Shown one piece after another: positions 27,705-35,948 of a stretch of DNA of 64,000 nucleotides. Source of the DNA: Deltaproteobacteria bacterium (GTDB lineage Bacteria > Myxococcota > Kuafuiibacteriia > Kuafuiibacteriales > Kuafuiibacteriaceae). The position numbers were made by a program, and so were the translations under genes. Below the pieces are notes generated by a model. It ran no database searches and was not told where the DNA came from. It saw only the letters and a program-made list of their open reading frames with translations. Location of the stretch: the NCBI GenBank assembly GCA_016713425.1, contig JADJPE010000005.1, positions 124,001 through 188,000 on the forward strand, in the 5' to 3' direction. The stretch's first letter is position 1. Each line of letters opens with the position of its first letter.

Positions 27705-27812
27705 TCAGCCGTCTGTCGTCAGCCGTCAGCCGTCTGTCGTCAGCCGTCAGCCGTCAGCCGTCTGTCGTCAGCCATCAGCCATCAGCCATCAGCCATCAGT
27801 TGTCGGTCGTCA
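27704..27812. repeat. Heptanucleotide repeat array (GTCAGCC)n joining two stop codons
   Basis: About fifteen consecutive 7-bp units, mostly GTCAGCC, ATCAGCC and GTCTGTC. The array begins at the last base of the TAG of the plus-strand lipoprotein gene and extends over the TGA of the convergent PEGA gene, so it makes up the whole intergenic space. Confidence 0.93.
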
Positions 27813-29003
27813 GTAGCGAAGCGTCCATCCGACCTGGCCGCGCGGATCGATGAAGACTTGGCCGCCGATCCCGCTCTGGGCGGCGCCCACGGAGTACGCA
27901 GAATAGCGCCCGGGCGAATCGCCCGAAAAGAACCAGTACACCGAAAGGACGGCACTCACGCCACCCGCAATGATCAGCCCGGTCGCGACGGTATCCAGGC
28001 GCTCGATCGACGAAATCTCGTCGAGAACGCCGTGCTCGTAGCCGAGTCCCGTCGGGCAGTAGTCGCCCGCTTCGAAGCCTGGATCGCTGGCCGCGCAGCT
28101 CCCGTCCTGCGTCAGGTAGCCACGGTCGACGAGATCTCGGAACTTCGCATTGTCTACGACCCGAAGCACGACGCCCGTGCCAACGAGCGCAACCGACGTA
28201 CCCGCCGCGACCCACGCAAAGGCCCGTGTGCGCGACGCGCGCGCCTCGTACGCATCGATGTACCCCTGACTCGGCACGAGTCGAACATCGGCGACCGACA
28301 CCTGCCCGGGAAGGATCTCCACGGTCTGCGCCCAGTCCATGAACCCCTCGTGCGCAACGCGAACCTCGTGCGCCCCCATACCGAGCTCGAGCCGACCGCC
28401 AAGCGGCGAAATCCCCACCGTACGCCCGTCGACGGACACCTGAGCCCCCACGGCGTCGAGCGAGACGACCAGGAAGCCGCGCTTGTCCTCGAGGAGCGGC
28501 GCCATCAACATCTTGACCGCGGTCGATGTCTCCTCGAGCAACCGGCGAGGCTCCGAGACTTTGCGGCTGACGCGGTTCTTGGCCTCAGCGCGCGCAATGT
28601 CGAGCAGGACGAGGCTCACGCTGTACGTGCCGCCTACGCGCGAGAGCTCGCCATGAACCAGGTATTCAACTCCGAGCGCGCCCCCGATCTCTGCCATGCA
28701 TTGGGCGTTGACGTCGCCGGAGCACTGCTGCCGCGTCTCCTCGAGCTGAAGCATGCGCTTGACGTCTTCGCGGGTGATGACCCGAAAGATTCGCCACGCG
28801 GCAATCGTATTGCTGACCTCGGTCGTCAACGCACCCACCGCAGCCTCGTCGACCCCCCGTCCCACCAGATCCATGACCGCGACCGGAACGAGTTCATCCG
28901 CGCGGGCGGATGGGGGAACCACGACGACCGCGGCCGGTAGGGCCGCCGACCACGCGAGAAGATTCAGAAGAAGTGCACGGGCACTTTGGGCCAACGACCG
29001 CAT
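27810..29003 (-). CDS. PEGA-domain protein with CsgG/TolB-N-like N-terminal domain
   Basis: 397 residues, ATG at 29003. Signal peptide ~1-35. Residues ~38-160 resemble the CsgG/TolB-N fold common in myxobacterial proteins (VAVMDLVGRGVDEAAV ... TREDVKRMLQLEETRQQ ... GVEYLVHGELSRVGGTYSVSLVLLD). A PEGA domain (~175-245) contains VSVDGRTVGISPL and HEVRVAHEGFMDW. Two hydrophobic stretches follow (~265-285, ~330-350). PEGA domains are thought to bind cell-surface components. Function is otherwise unknown. Confidence 0.83.
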   Translation of the reverse strand: MRSLAQSARALLLNLLAWSAALPAAVVVVPPSARADELVPVAVMDLVGRGVDEAAVGALTTEVSNTIAAWRIFRVITREDVKRMLQLEETRQQCSGDVNAQCMAEIGGALGVEYLVHGELSRVGGTYSVSLVLLDIARAEAKNRVSRKVSEPRRLLEETSTAVKMLMAPLLEDKRGFLVVSLDAVGAQVSVDGRTVGISPLGGRLELGMGAHEVRVAHEGFMDWAQTVEILPGQVSVADVRLVPSQGYIDAYEARASRTRAFAWVAAGTSVALVGTGVVLRVVDNAKFRDLVDRGYLTQDGSCAASDPGFEAGDYCPTGLGYEHGVLDEISSIERLDTVATGLIIAGGVSAVLSVYWFFSGDSPGRYSAYSVGAAQSGIGGQVFIDPRGQVGWTLRY

Positions 29004-29327
29004 GAACCGCCGTACCCAGGCTAGCGCATCGACGGCGCCATCGGAAGGAAAGCCTCATCCTACACGGCGCGACATCCCGATGAACCGGTCTCCCTCGCTG
29101 CGCTCTGCGCCAGTGCCCGTGCCCTGAGCCCAAGCGCCTGTGCCCTGAGCCCAAGTGCCTGTGCCCTGAGCCCAAGTGCCTGTGCCCTGAGCCCAAGTGC
29201 CTGTGCCCTGAGCCCAAGTACCTGTGCTCTGCGCCCAAGCGCCCGTGCCCTGCGGCTCTGCCCGCTCTGCGCTCCGCGGCCGGAGCCACTCCTGCAGCGA
29301 CGGAGAACCTATGATAGCTTGCTCGCG
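29004..29327. other. Divergent gene-free stretch dominated by a tandem repeat
   Basis: 324 bp between the PEGA gene (minus) and a small lipoprotein gene (plus). It contains the 21-bp repeat array at 29119-29244; the remainder is unremarkable. Promoters for both genes should lie here, but none stands out. Confidence 0.6.
29119..29244. repeat. 21-bp tandem repeat, six copies
   Basis: Six consecutive 21-bp units (gtgccctgagcccaagtgcct with one to four substitutions), plus a degraded seventh, upstream of the lipoprotein gene at 29328. The period is a multiple of three and the minus frame reads open (GTWAQGT), but no ribosome site or credible flanking protein supports translation. Confidence 0.9.
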
Positions 29328-29882
29328 ATGAACACCCGACCCGCTCCACGTCGAAACTGGGCGTCCCGGAAAACAGCCGTTGCCCTCTTCATTGTCAGCG
29401 CGACGATCGCGGCAACAGCCTGCGGCGGAAAAGACGACGATGACGACCCCATCGTCTATGACAAACCGCAGATCTTGCCCGACAACAGCCCCGTGTGCCT
29501 GAACGCTCTCGAGATCAAGGTCGACGACGACTACGGCCAGAACGTGATTCTCCGCAACGATGGCCGACAACAGCTCGTGATCCAAGAAGCGCGGATCTCA
29601 GACGCCTCACGAGATTTCTTCTCGATCGAAGACATCGTCCCCAAGACGGTGGACACGAAGGATAGCGCGATCTTGCGGTTCCACTATGCCCCGACCGCAC
29701 CCGGGTGGGACACCGCATTCCTCAACGTGATCTCCAACGCCGAAAACTTCCCGACGCTAAGAATCTTCGTCCTGGCGCTCGCGATTCCGAGTGACCCCGA
29801 GGCAGCCGCAGAATTCGATCCGGGCCCAAAACCTGACGAGGCCTTCACCAATGGTCAAGAAGCCTGCCGCACGCAGAACTGA
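29328..29882 (+). CDS. Small lipoprotein with Ig-like (choice-of-anchor) domain
   Basis: 184 residues; ATG at 29328 preferred over a TTG three codons earlier. Lipobox Cys32 (IAATACGG), then an acidic KDDDDDP spacer. The mature part looks like an ASH/HYDIN-type Ig fold: NVILRNDGRQQLVIQEARI, then DSAILRFHYAPTAPGWDTAFLNVISNAE. Such domains are structural or adhesive. It is convergent with the PPC lipoprotein gene, 28 bp between stops. Confidence 0.78.
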   Translation: MNTRPAPRRNWASRKTAVALFIVSATIAATACGGKDDDDDPIVYDKPQILPDNSPVCLNALEIKVDDDYGQNVILRNDGRQQLVIQEARISDASRDFFSIEDIVPKTVDTKDSAILRFHYAPTAPGWDTAFLNVISNAENFPTLRIFVLALAIPSDPEAAAEFDPGPKPDEAFTNGQEACRTQN

Positions 29883-29910
29883 TTGACGATGCTCTCGTGA
29901 TTCCGCCGGG

Positions 29911-31881
29911 TCAGGGGCGGCCGCAGAGATCGTTGCCGCTCGGATCGGTGTAGATCCCTTCGCACTTGCCACCGGCCGGACAGCCGGCGATCGCGCGAAC
30001 ACGCAGCCGGTACTTTCCGTACGCGCCGATGTCGAAGTCATCGCGATTCAGATCCGACAAGCGGAAGTAGTGCGATCCAAGACCGGTGCGTTCCCGAAAG
30101 ACGACCAGGCAGTCGTCCTGGGCGATCCCGATCTCCTGCCGAAAAGAATTCTGCGAGTCTTGATACTGGCAAGGATCTGGGTCGTTGGGGTCAGGACGCC
30201 GACAGCTCTTGCCATAACCCCCGTAGTCGAAGGTCTCGCCACGGAAGAAAGCCTGGAGCTCGACCGGCGTCGACCTGGGGGGGCCACTCGGACCATCGAG
30301 TCCCATCTCGATCTCGACCTCAACCAACCAATCGCCGTTCTGACCCGCCGCAAGGTTGGGCGGCCCGGGAATGTCGAAGCGATACCAGTCGATGTCATTG
30401 GCGTAGGAGAGGTAGCCCTCTACCCAACGAAACTCGATCGTTGCCCCCGTCGTGCCGGTTCCGACGGCGGGAACGTCAACCGCCGCCGAGCGCGAATCTC
30501 CCTGATAGTTTTCGTAGGTGTCCGGATCGTTCGGTACCGTCACCGTCACGTGGTAGGGATGGTCCATGTCGAAGTCATTGTCTTGGAAATCGCGAACGAC
30601 GACGAAATAGTCACCTGACCGCGTCACCACGTGCGCAGTTCGCAGGGAGGAAGCGCCCGCGCTTCCGTTCAAGACGAAGCGATCCGCGTAGCACAGGTCG
30701 CGATCTCTCGTCTCGCAGATCCTCGTCTCGCCATCCGTGTCGAGGACCGAAAAAGCCAAGTCGACATCCGAGGCCTCGGGCAGCGTCGCCTCGACGACGA
30801 CCAGCTTCGGCGAGCTTGCAGAAGCTCCGCTCACACGGAACTTGTAGTAGTCGAGGTCGCCCGTGGCGGCCACGTACCCATCGACGGTCGTTCCAAGCTG
30901 GATCGTCGTCGCCGCCGGAGGCGTCTCGTTCGGGCTCGCGAGGTCTTGCGCATCGGGCTCAGCCTCTCTGGTCACGGTGAGCTGATAGGCCCTCGTCTCG
31001 TCGGCATCGACGCCGTCGGTGTCGAGGTCGAGAACGCGCAGGAAATAGTCACCCGCATCCACCCCCACCGCGCGATTCTCGACCCGCCAAGCGCCCGACG
31101 TCGGCTCGTCCGATTCGGCGATACGACGGTCAGCCTCGAGACTCCACAACTCCCATCGGAAGCGAACCGGCGAAACGCCTCTGTCGGCCGGTGCCATCGC
31201 AATCCTCAAGATGGCGTGCGACTCGGCTGAAATTTTGTACCAGTCCTCGTCGCGCTGATAGCTGATGAAACCAGAGGTGGGCTGCCCATCGGCGAGAGTC
31301 GTCGCGAGCGTGTACGTGTTGTTCGGCTCATGGGTGTCCGGTTCGCTCACGAGCGTGACGACGACGTAGTACGGATTCCTGCGGTCCTGCGCGTCATTGC
31401 CGACTTCGAGCACGCGCAGCGTGTACTGACCAACCTGGTCGAGCTTCACGGTGATGGCGACCCGCTGCAGACCATTCCCCGCCGAGTTCTCCGGGCCCGC
31501 AACCGCCGTCACGCCGTCCGGCCCAAAGAGCACGGCCTGCAGCCGTATCGGCGAGAACGTAACATCATTCCGAACGACGATCTTGGCGATCGTCCCGGCG
31601 GACGTCACTGAGAACGTCCAGCGATCACTGTCCCCCACCGGCGCAAGGTAGTCCGACTGCTCGACGCCGCTCTCGAGCGCGCAGGATTCGGTCTCGGTGC
31701 AAAGATCTGTATAGCCGTCCGCCGCGTCTTGAACCCCCGCGTCGCTCAGCGACCCATCGCTTTTCCCGCCATCGCCGCAGCTCATGAAGAGAGCCGCGAC
31801 CGCGAAGGCAGTCATGGTCTTCGCCATAGCCCTCGCGAGGTCAAAGCAACCAGCCGATCGGACTTCGTGCATTCGTCTCAT
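29911..31881 (-). CDS. Lipoprotein with repeated PPC (pre-peptidase C-terminal) domains
   Basis: 656 residues. The ATG at 31881 was chosen because AAGGAG lies 8 nt upstream. Lipobox Cys35 (LFMSC), then a Gly/Asp/Ser tether. At least four PPC-like beta-sandwiches are suggested by alternating D.Y.F(W) and Y.LRV strands: DSDRWTFSVTSAGTIAKIVV/QYTLRVLEVG, DEDWYKISAESHAILRIAM/DYFLRVLDLD, DLDYYKFRVSGASA/DYFVVVRDFQ, DIDWYRFDIPG/KYRLRVRAI. PPC domains usually sit at the ends of secreted proteases; here no protease is attached. Last gene of the minus-strand surface-protein block. Confidence 0.85.
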   Translation of the reverse strand: MRRMHEVRSAGCFDLARAMAKTMTAFAVAALFMSCGDGGKSDGSLSDAGVQDAADGYTDLCTETESCALESGVEQSDYLAPVGDSDRWTFSVTSAGTIAKIVVRNDVTFSPIRLQAVLFGPDGVTAVAGPENSAGNGLQRVAITVKLDQVGQYTLRVLEVGNDAQDRRNPYYVVVTLVSEPDTHEPNNTYTLATTLADGQPTSGFISYQRDEDWYKISAESHAILRIAMAPADRGVSPVRFRWELWSLEADRRIAESDEPTSGAWRVENRAVGVDAGDYFLRVLDLDTDGVDADETRAYQLTVTREAEPDAQDLASPNETPPAATTIQLGTTVDGYVAATGDLDYYKFRVSGASASSPKLVVVEATLPEASDVDLAFSVLDTDGETRICETRDRDLCYADRFVLNGSAGASSLRTAHVVTRSGDYFVVVRDFQDNDFDMDHPYHVTVTVPNDPDTYENYQGDSRSAAVDVPAVGTGTTGATIEFRWVEGYLSYANDIDWYRFDIPGPPNLAAGQNGDWLVEVEIEMGLDGPSGPPRSTPVELQAFFRGETFDYGGYGKSCRRPDPNDPDPCQYQDSQNSFRQEIGIAQDDCLVVFRERTGLGSHYFRLSDLNRDDFDIGAYGKYRLRVRAIAGCPAGGKCEGIYTDPSGNDLCGRP

Positions 31882-31919
31882 GTTGGAAACTCCTTGGACC
31901 GCATTCATCAGACGCAACT

Positions 31920-33746
31920 TCATTGTGAGGGAACACCGACGACGCAATCTCGATCGGGGTCGAAGTCGGTGGGCTCACGGAAGGCGTCAGAAGGCACCCG
32001 CACAATCGGAAACGGCGGGTCCCGAAAGTCGGGGTGAATGAACACCTGCTTCACGCACGCGACTCTAAACGTGCCAAAGTCGGAGGGATCGTCGAAGGGC
32101 GCTTGGTCGACGTAGATGAAGATCCGATTCTCACCTCCCGGATCGGTGCTGGCCAGCGTGATGTTCTCCACGCTGAAGTCGTAGCAAGAGCGTCCCTTCT
32201 TGACCAACGCCACGCGCTCGTCGTCGGTTGGGAGATCGTCCAGCGATCGAGACTTGAGATCGTAACGATACGCGATCGACGATCGATTCGCCGCGTCGTT
32301 CACGACCGGGTCGGAATGTCCACGGATCTCATCCGCATTGCGCGCGGAGTCGAAATCGAGGTCGGAGCGCCCGTCTCCCGCCGATGGATTCGTCCCGTAG
32401 CGAAGCTCGATCATGTCGGGCACCCCGTCGGCATCGGAGTCCATGAAGTTGCGGCTCGTGCCGACGAATCGTTCCTCGCAGTCTCGGAGCCCGTCGCCGT
32501 CACTGTCGACCCGGTCGATGTCGAGCTCACAATCCGCATCGGTCGGATCGAGCGGGTCGAAGCCCGAAGCGGCAAGCCGCACCTCGAGGAAGTCGTTGAA
32601 TCCGTCGCCGTCCGAGTCGCTGCTATCGGCCAGCGTCCCGTAAAGAGCCTCCTCTTCATCGTCGAGGCCATCGCCGTCTGAGTCAGGGCTCGCGCGACCG
32701 ATCCGGTCCTTGTCGCTCAGGAACAACAACCGAGGCCGAGCGTTGGTGTTCGTCACAATCAAGTTCTTGACGGTGAAGACCCGTCGAATCGACGTGAAGT
32801 CGATCTTGAGGAAATTGATCTCCTCGCCGTTAGGGAAGCTTCGGTACGTCCCGTTCCCGCCTTCCGCCATCGCGGACAAGAGACTTTCGGCTTCGGGCTG
32901 AACGCCGACGAAGACACACCCCGTAGCAGCCGCACATTCGGCGGCCGTCGTGAGCGACTGGCAACTCACGTTGCCCCCTTCGAGTCCGCTGTCCGTGCAC
33001 CGATATCCGGTCCCGAGCGCACCAAGGACGAGCGCCGTATGAAGCTTGATGTCGGCCGGACGGAAAATCCGGCGAAGCTCGAGGATGTCGTCCACGCGGG
33101 CCAAGATCGAGCTCCGCGTGTTGTTCGGAGGGAGAACAGGGTTCGGAAGCCCGTCCGACAAGAAGATGACGACATATTTGGCGCGCGCCAACTCCGCCTC
33201 GTCCGTGTCTTTCGAGTGCTCCATATCGCGCGTCAGCACCGTGAAGACCGCGTTGAGCGCGCCTTCGTAGTCCGTGGGCTGCTCGGCGAGCCCAAGGCGA
33301 ACGATCGCCGTCTGGAGGTCGGTCAGATTTCGCGTGAAACCGGGATCGCCCGTAACCTCATCGTTGGTCAGGATGTTCGCCGCGCCCGAGAACTGAACGA
33401 TCCCGAACTCGACGCCCGGGTCGCCGATGAATGCGTCGATCACATCGTTGACCGCCGTAACACGCCGCCCAGTCGGATCGGTTCGCACCATGGACTGACT
33501 CGTGTCGACGACGAACAGGATCTTCACGGGAAACGCAAGCGTGAGCGGATCAACCGTGCAAAAGCTCGACTGAACCGCAAGCTTGTTGTCGATCGGGCCT
33601 TCACCCAGCCCAGGCTGCCGGTAAAGACCCACGTCGGTACACGCAGTCATCACCGACCCCGTCGCGATCACCGATGCACCCCATGCCACCGCCATGCCCA
33701 ACCGTCTCACCACGACCTGCATGCGCGCGAAGCGCAACCACCTCAC
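31920..33746 (-). CDS. VWA-domain lipoprotein with Asp-rich type-3-like repeats (copy A)
   Basis: 608 residues from a GTG at 33746 with GGGAGG 4 nt upstream; an in-frame GTG at 33809, 4 bp after the upstream stop, is the alternative. Lipobox Cys36 (SVMTAC). A VWA domain begins ~75 with the MIDAS motif DTSQS (D81), supporting metal-dependent ligand binding. It continues through YEGALNAVF and YVVIFLSDGLPNP. Calcium-type repeats follow (DSDGDGLDDEEE, DSDGDGFNDFLE, DSDADGVPDMIE; ~360-460). A conserved beta C-terminus (IFIYVDQAPFDDPSDFGTFRVACV) is shared with the neighbouring copy. Confidence 0.86.
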   Translation of the reverse strand: MRWLRFARMQVVVRRLGMAVAWGASVIATGSVMTACTDVGLYRQPGLGEGPIDNKLAVQSSFCTVDPLTLAFPVKILFVVDTSQSMVRTDPTGRRVTAVNDVIDAFIGDPGVEFGIVQFSGAANILTNDEVTGDPGFTRNLTDLQTAIVRLGLAEQPTDYEGALNAVFTVLTRDMEHSKDTDEAELARAKYVVIFLSDGLPNPVLPPNNTRSSILARVDDILELRRIFRPADIKLHTALVLGALGTGYRCTDSGLEGGNVSCQSLTTAAECAAATGCVFVGVQPEAESLLSAMAEGGNGTYRSFPNGEEINFLKIDFTSIRRVFTVKNLIVTNTNARPRLLFLSDKDRIGRASPDSDGDGLDDEEEALYGTLADSSDSDGDGFNDFLEVRLAASGFDPLDPTDADCELDIDRVDSDGDGLRDCEERFVGTSRNFMDSDADGVPDMIELRYGTNPSAGDGRSDLDFDSARNADEIRGHSDPVVNDAANRSSIAYRYDLKSRSLDDLPTDDERVALVKKGRSCYDFSVENITLASTDPGGENRIFIYVDQAPFDDPSDFGTFRVACVKQVFIHPDFRDPPFPIVRVPSDAFREPTDFDPDRDCVVGVPSQ

Positions 33747-33812
33747 CACCCCTCCCGGGGCCTCCAACAACCTCACGGCCGGCATCTTCCTACGATTCGA
33801 CGTTTTCACAAC

Positions 33813-35663
33813 TCACGGCGCTCCTGGATCGGTCGCCAGCCCAACACAGTCGGTGCTCCGGTCGAGCGCATCGGGCGCTTTGAAGTCCTCGGGCGTCAGC
33901 ACCACCGTGCCATCGGCTGGGTCCTTGAAGTCGGGCGCAACATAGCGTCCGTGCACGCACGCAACCTTGAAGCTCCCGAAATCATTCGGATCGTCAAAGG
34001 GCGCCTGGGCCATGTAGAGAAGAATCTCGTTTTGACCGAACGTCTCGGGTCGTCCGCTCTCGGCCAACGGCGTGCCAAGCTGAACGTTCCGAACGCGGAA
34101 GTCATAGCAGCGCCCGCCCTCCGCGTCGGGCTCGACCTCATCGGTCCGATATCGGTAGGCGAGCGACGGGCGGTTCGAAGACTCCGAAAATGCGATGCTC
34201 GTGTGAACTCGGATCTCGTCACCATTGCGAACGCCATCGAGGTCGGAATCGGCGAGCGCATCGGTCTTGGCCGGGTCGGTGCCCAAGATCGCCTCGAGCG
34301 CATCGGGGACGCCGTCGGCGTCCGTGTCATAAAGATCGGCCGCGGTCCGCAAGATTTCCTCTTCACAGGCACGCAGACCATCGGCGTCTTCGTCGCTCCG
34401 GTCGCTTGGGTCCGAGCAGCCAGGGTTGGGCTGTGTCGGGTCGAAGCCATTTCGCCTCAATTTCCACTCGAGTGTGTCGCTGAAGCCATCGTCATCCGAG
34501 TCGGTGAGCAGCCTATTCAAGCCCGCTTCGAACTCGAGGTTGTCCTCGAGGCCGTCGCCGTCACTGTCGACGAGAAGCTTCCCGTTGGGCGCGGCCTGAA
34601 CGTTCGAATTCGTCACGATGAAGTTCTTCAGCCCATTGTCTCGGCGGATGGTCGTCAAGTCGAAGCTCAGAAAATCGATCTCCTCCGCGGCCGAGAAGTC
34701 GCGAAAGACGCCTTGGCCGATCTCGGCGATCCCACCGAGGAGACTGCGTGCCTCTTCGGGGCAAACGAAATTGACGCCTCCGATCACGTAGCAGCCGTTG
34801 GCATCGAGCTGCCCGGCAAGGGTCGGATCGAACAAGAACGCCGAATGCACGCGAAGCTCACCTACGCCGAAGTTGTCGGCGAGATCCATGATGTCACGGA
34901 CGGTCGCAAAGATCTGATATGGCTGGTTGTAGTCCTCGCTCGCCGCCAAATACGGAAGCTGCGTCGGCGACGTCCGGATGGCGTTGGGATTCTCGCAGAA
35001 GAAGATGTTGGTCGACCGCGAGCAGAGCCCGTTGCGCTCGCTGTCGGCGCTGCAGCACTCGGGGAACGGGTCGCCGTCCGAGAAGAACAGGACGACGTAT
35101 TTGGTACGCGCCACTTGGGCTGGCGCGCTGGAAATCATGTCTTGAAGCAGCACCTGCTGCGCCGTGGACAGCGCGCCTTGATAGTCGGTGACCGAGTCAG
35201 CCACGCGGAGCCCTTGGAGCGCGCTCTGCAAGATCGCCGGATCTCGGGTGAAGGCCCCCGATAGGTCGGCGCCAAACGGGTTCCCCGCCGTAACCTCAGC
35301 GCCCGGCTTGGTCAGGACGGCGTCCTGGTCGTTGAAGCGAATAATGCTGAAAGACACCTGGGGATTCGCCCGGAGACGTAGGATCGCCTCCTCGACCGCG
35401 AGCGCGCGCCGCGTGGGGTTGTCGACGAACTGCATGCTGCCTGAGCCGTCGATGATGAACATGATCTTCACCGGGAAATCGGCGGCTTCTGGGGGATCGG
35501 TGCAAACCGTTCCTCGGATCTCCAGGAGATTGTCGACATAGTTCACATCGACATCGTCGATCGCCTGAAGCCCGGTGTTGGTGCAACCCGCAGAAGAGGC
35601 CACCGCGCCCGCCGAGCACATCCCAACCAGGATCGAAGTCCTCACCGCACCCAACGCATTCAT
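33813..35663 (-). CDS. VWA-domain lipoprotein with Asp-rich type-3-like repeats (copy B)
   Basis: 616 residues. The ATG at 35663 was chosen for its AAGGA 5 nt upstream and because a lipoprotein signal follows directly (lipobox Cys27, SSAGC). VWA domain ~64-290 with MIDAS DGSGS (D72) and later YVVLFFSDGDPFP. Type-3-like repeats at ~375-480 (DSDGDGLEDNLE, DSDDDGFSDTLE, DTDADGVPDALE). The C-terminus LLYMAQAPFDDPNDFGSFKVACV matches copy A, so the pair arose by tandem duplication. The copies are probably co-transcribed. VWA lipoproteins act as metal-dependent adhesins; CglB of Myxococcus is a known example, though direct orthology is unproven. Confidence 0.86.
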   Translation of the reverse strand: MNALGAVRTSILVGMCSAGAVASSAGCTNTGLQAIDDVDVNYVDNLLEIRGTVCTDPPEAADFPVKIMFIIDGSGSMQFVDNPTRRALAVEEAILRLRANPQVSFSIIRFNDQDAVLTKPGAEVTAGNPFGADLSGAFTRDPAILQSALQGLRVADSVTDYQGALSTAQQVLLQDMISSAPAQVARTKYVVLFFSDGDPFPECCSADSERNGLCSRSTNIFFCENPNAIRTSPTQLPYLAASEDYNQPYQIFATVRDIMDLADNFGVGELRVHSAFLFDPTLAGQLDANGCYVIGGVNFVCPEEARSLLGGIAEIGQGVFRDFSAAEEIDFLSFDLTTIRRDNGLKNFIVTNSNVQAAPNGKLLVDSDGDGLEDNLEFEAGLNRLLTDSDDDGFSDTLEWKLRRNGFDPTQPNPGCSDPSDRSDEDADGLRACEEEILRTAADLYDTDADGVPDALEAILGTDPAKTDALADSDLDGVRNGDEIRVHTSIAFSESSNRPSLAYRYRTDEVEPDAEGGRCYDFRVRNVQLGTPLAESGRPETFGQNEILLYMAQAPFDDPNDFGSFKVACVHGRYVAPDFKDPADGTVVLTPEDFKAPDALDRSTDCVGLATDPGAP

Positions 35664-35834
35664 CTCCATCCTTCTTCGAGCCCGCTTTTCTTCGGACCCA
35701 CCTCGTTCGGACCTCATCGACGCCCAACCACCCGAGGGCGCATCATGGCACAGATTGGGCGAGCGCCCGCTGTATACCCAAGAAGGCAAAGCTCCTGACA
35801 CATCCGACTCCGCCGCACAAATACCTCCTTCGTT

Positions 35835-35884
35835 CGAGCGAAAGACCGAAACGGGGCGGTGAGCTCGCTGGCTCCACCGCCCCG
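35835..35884 (-). terminator. Rho-independent-type terminator after the first thrombospondin-repeat gene
   Basis: On the minus strand a 13-bp GC-rich stem with one bulge (CGGGGCGGT...ACCGCCCCG at its base) and a 6-nt loop is followed by a T-rich run (TTTCGGTCTTTCG). It lies 65 bp after the stop at 35949. Confidence 0.65.
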
Positions 35885-35948
35885 CTTCGGGCCTTTCGGC
35901 ATCCCCGGGTTCCTGGTCCGAGGTCTCGGCCCGCAAACTCGAAGCCCG

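Noticed and set aside
27704..27812. Possible CRISPR array
   Set aside because: Units are 7 bp, contiguous and without spacers; no cas gene nearby.
29055..29585. Minus-strand frame reading the 21-bp repeat as WAQGTGT units
   Set aside because: No start with a ribosome site, overlaps a real plus-strand lipoprotein gene; kept only as a DNA repeat.
33039..35264. Long plus-strand open frame (741 codons) opposite the VWA genes
   Set aside because: Arg/Val-rich translation without domains, signal peptide or ribosome site; it mirrors the codon bias of the real minus-strand genes.
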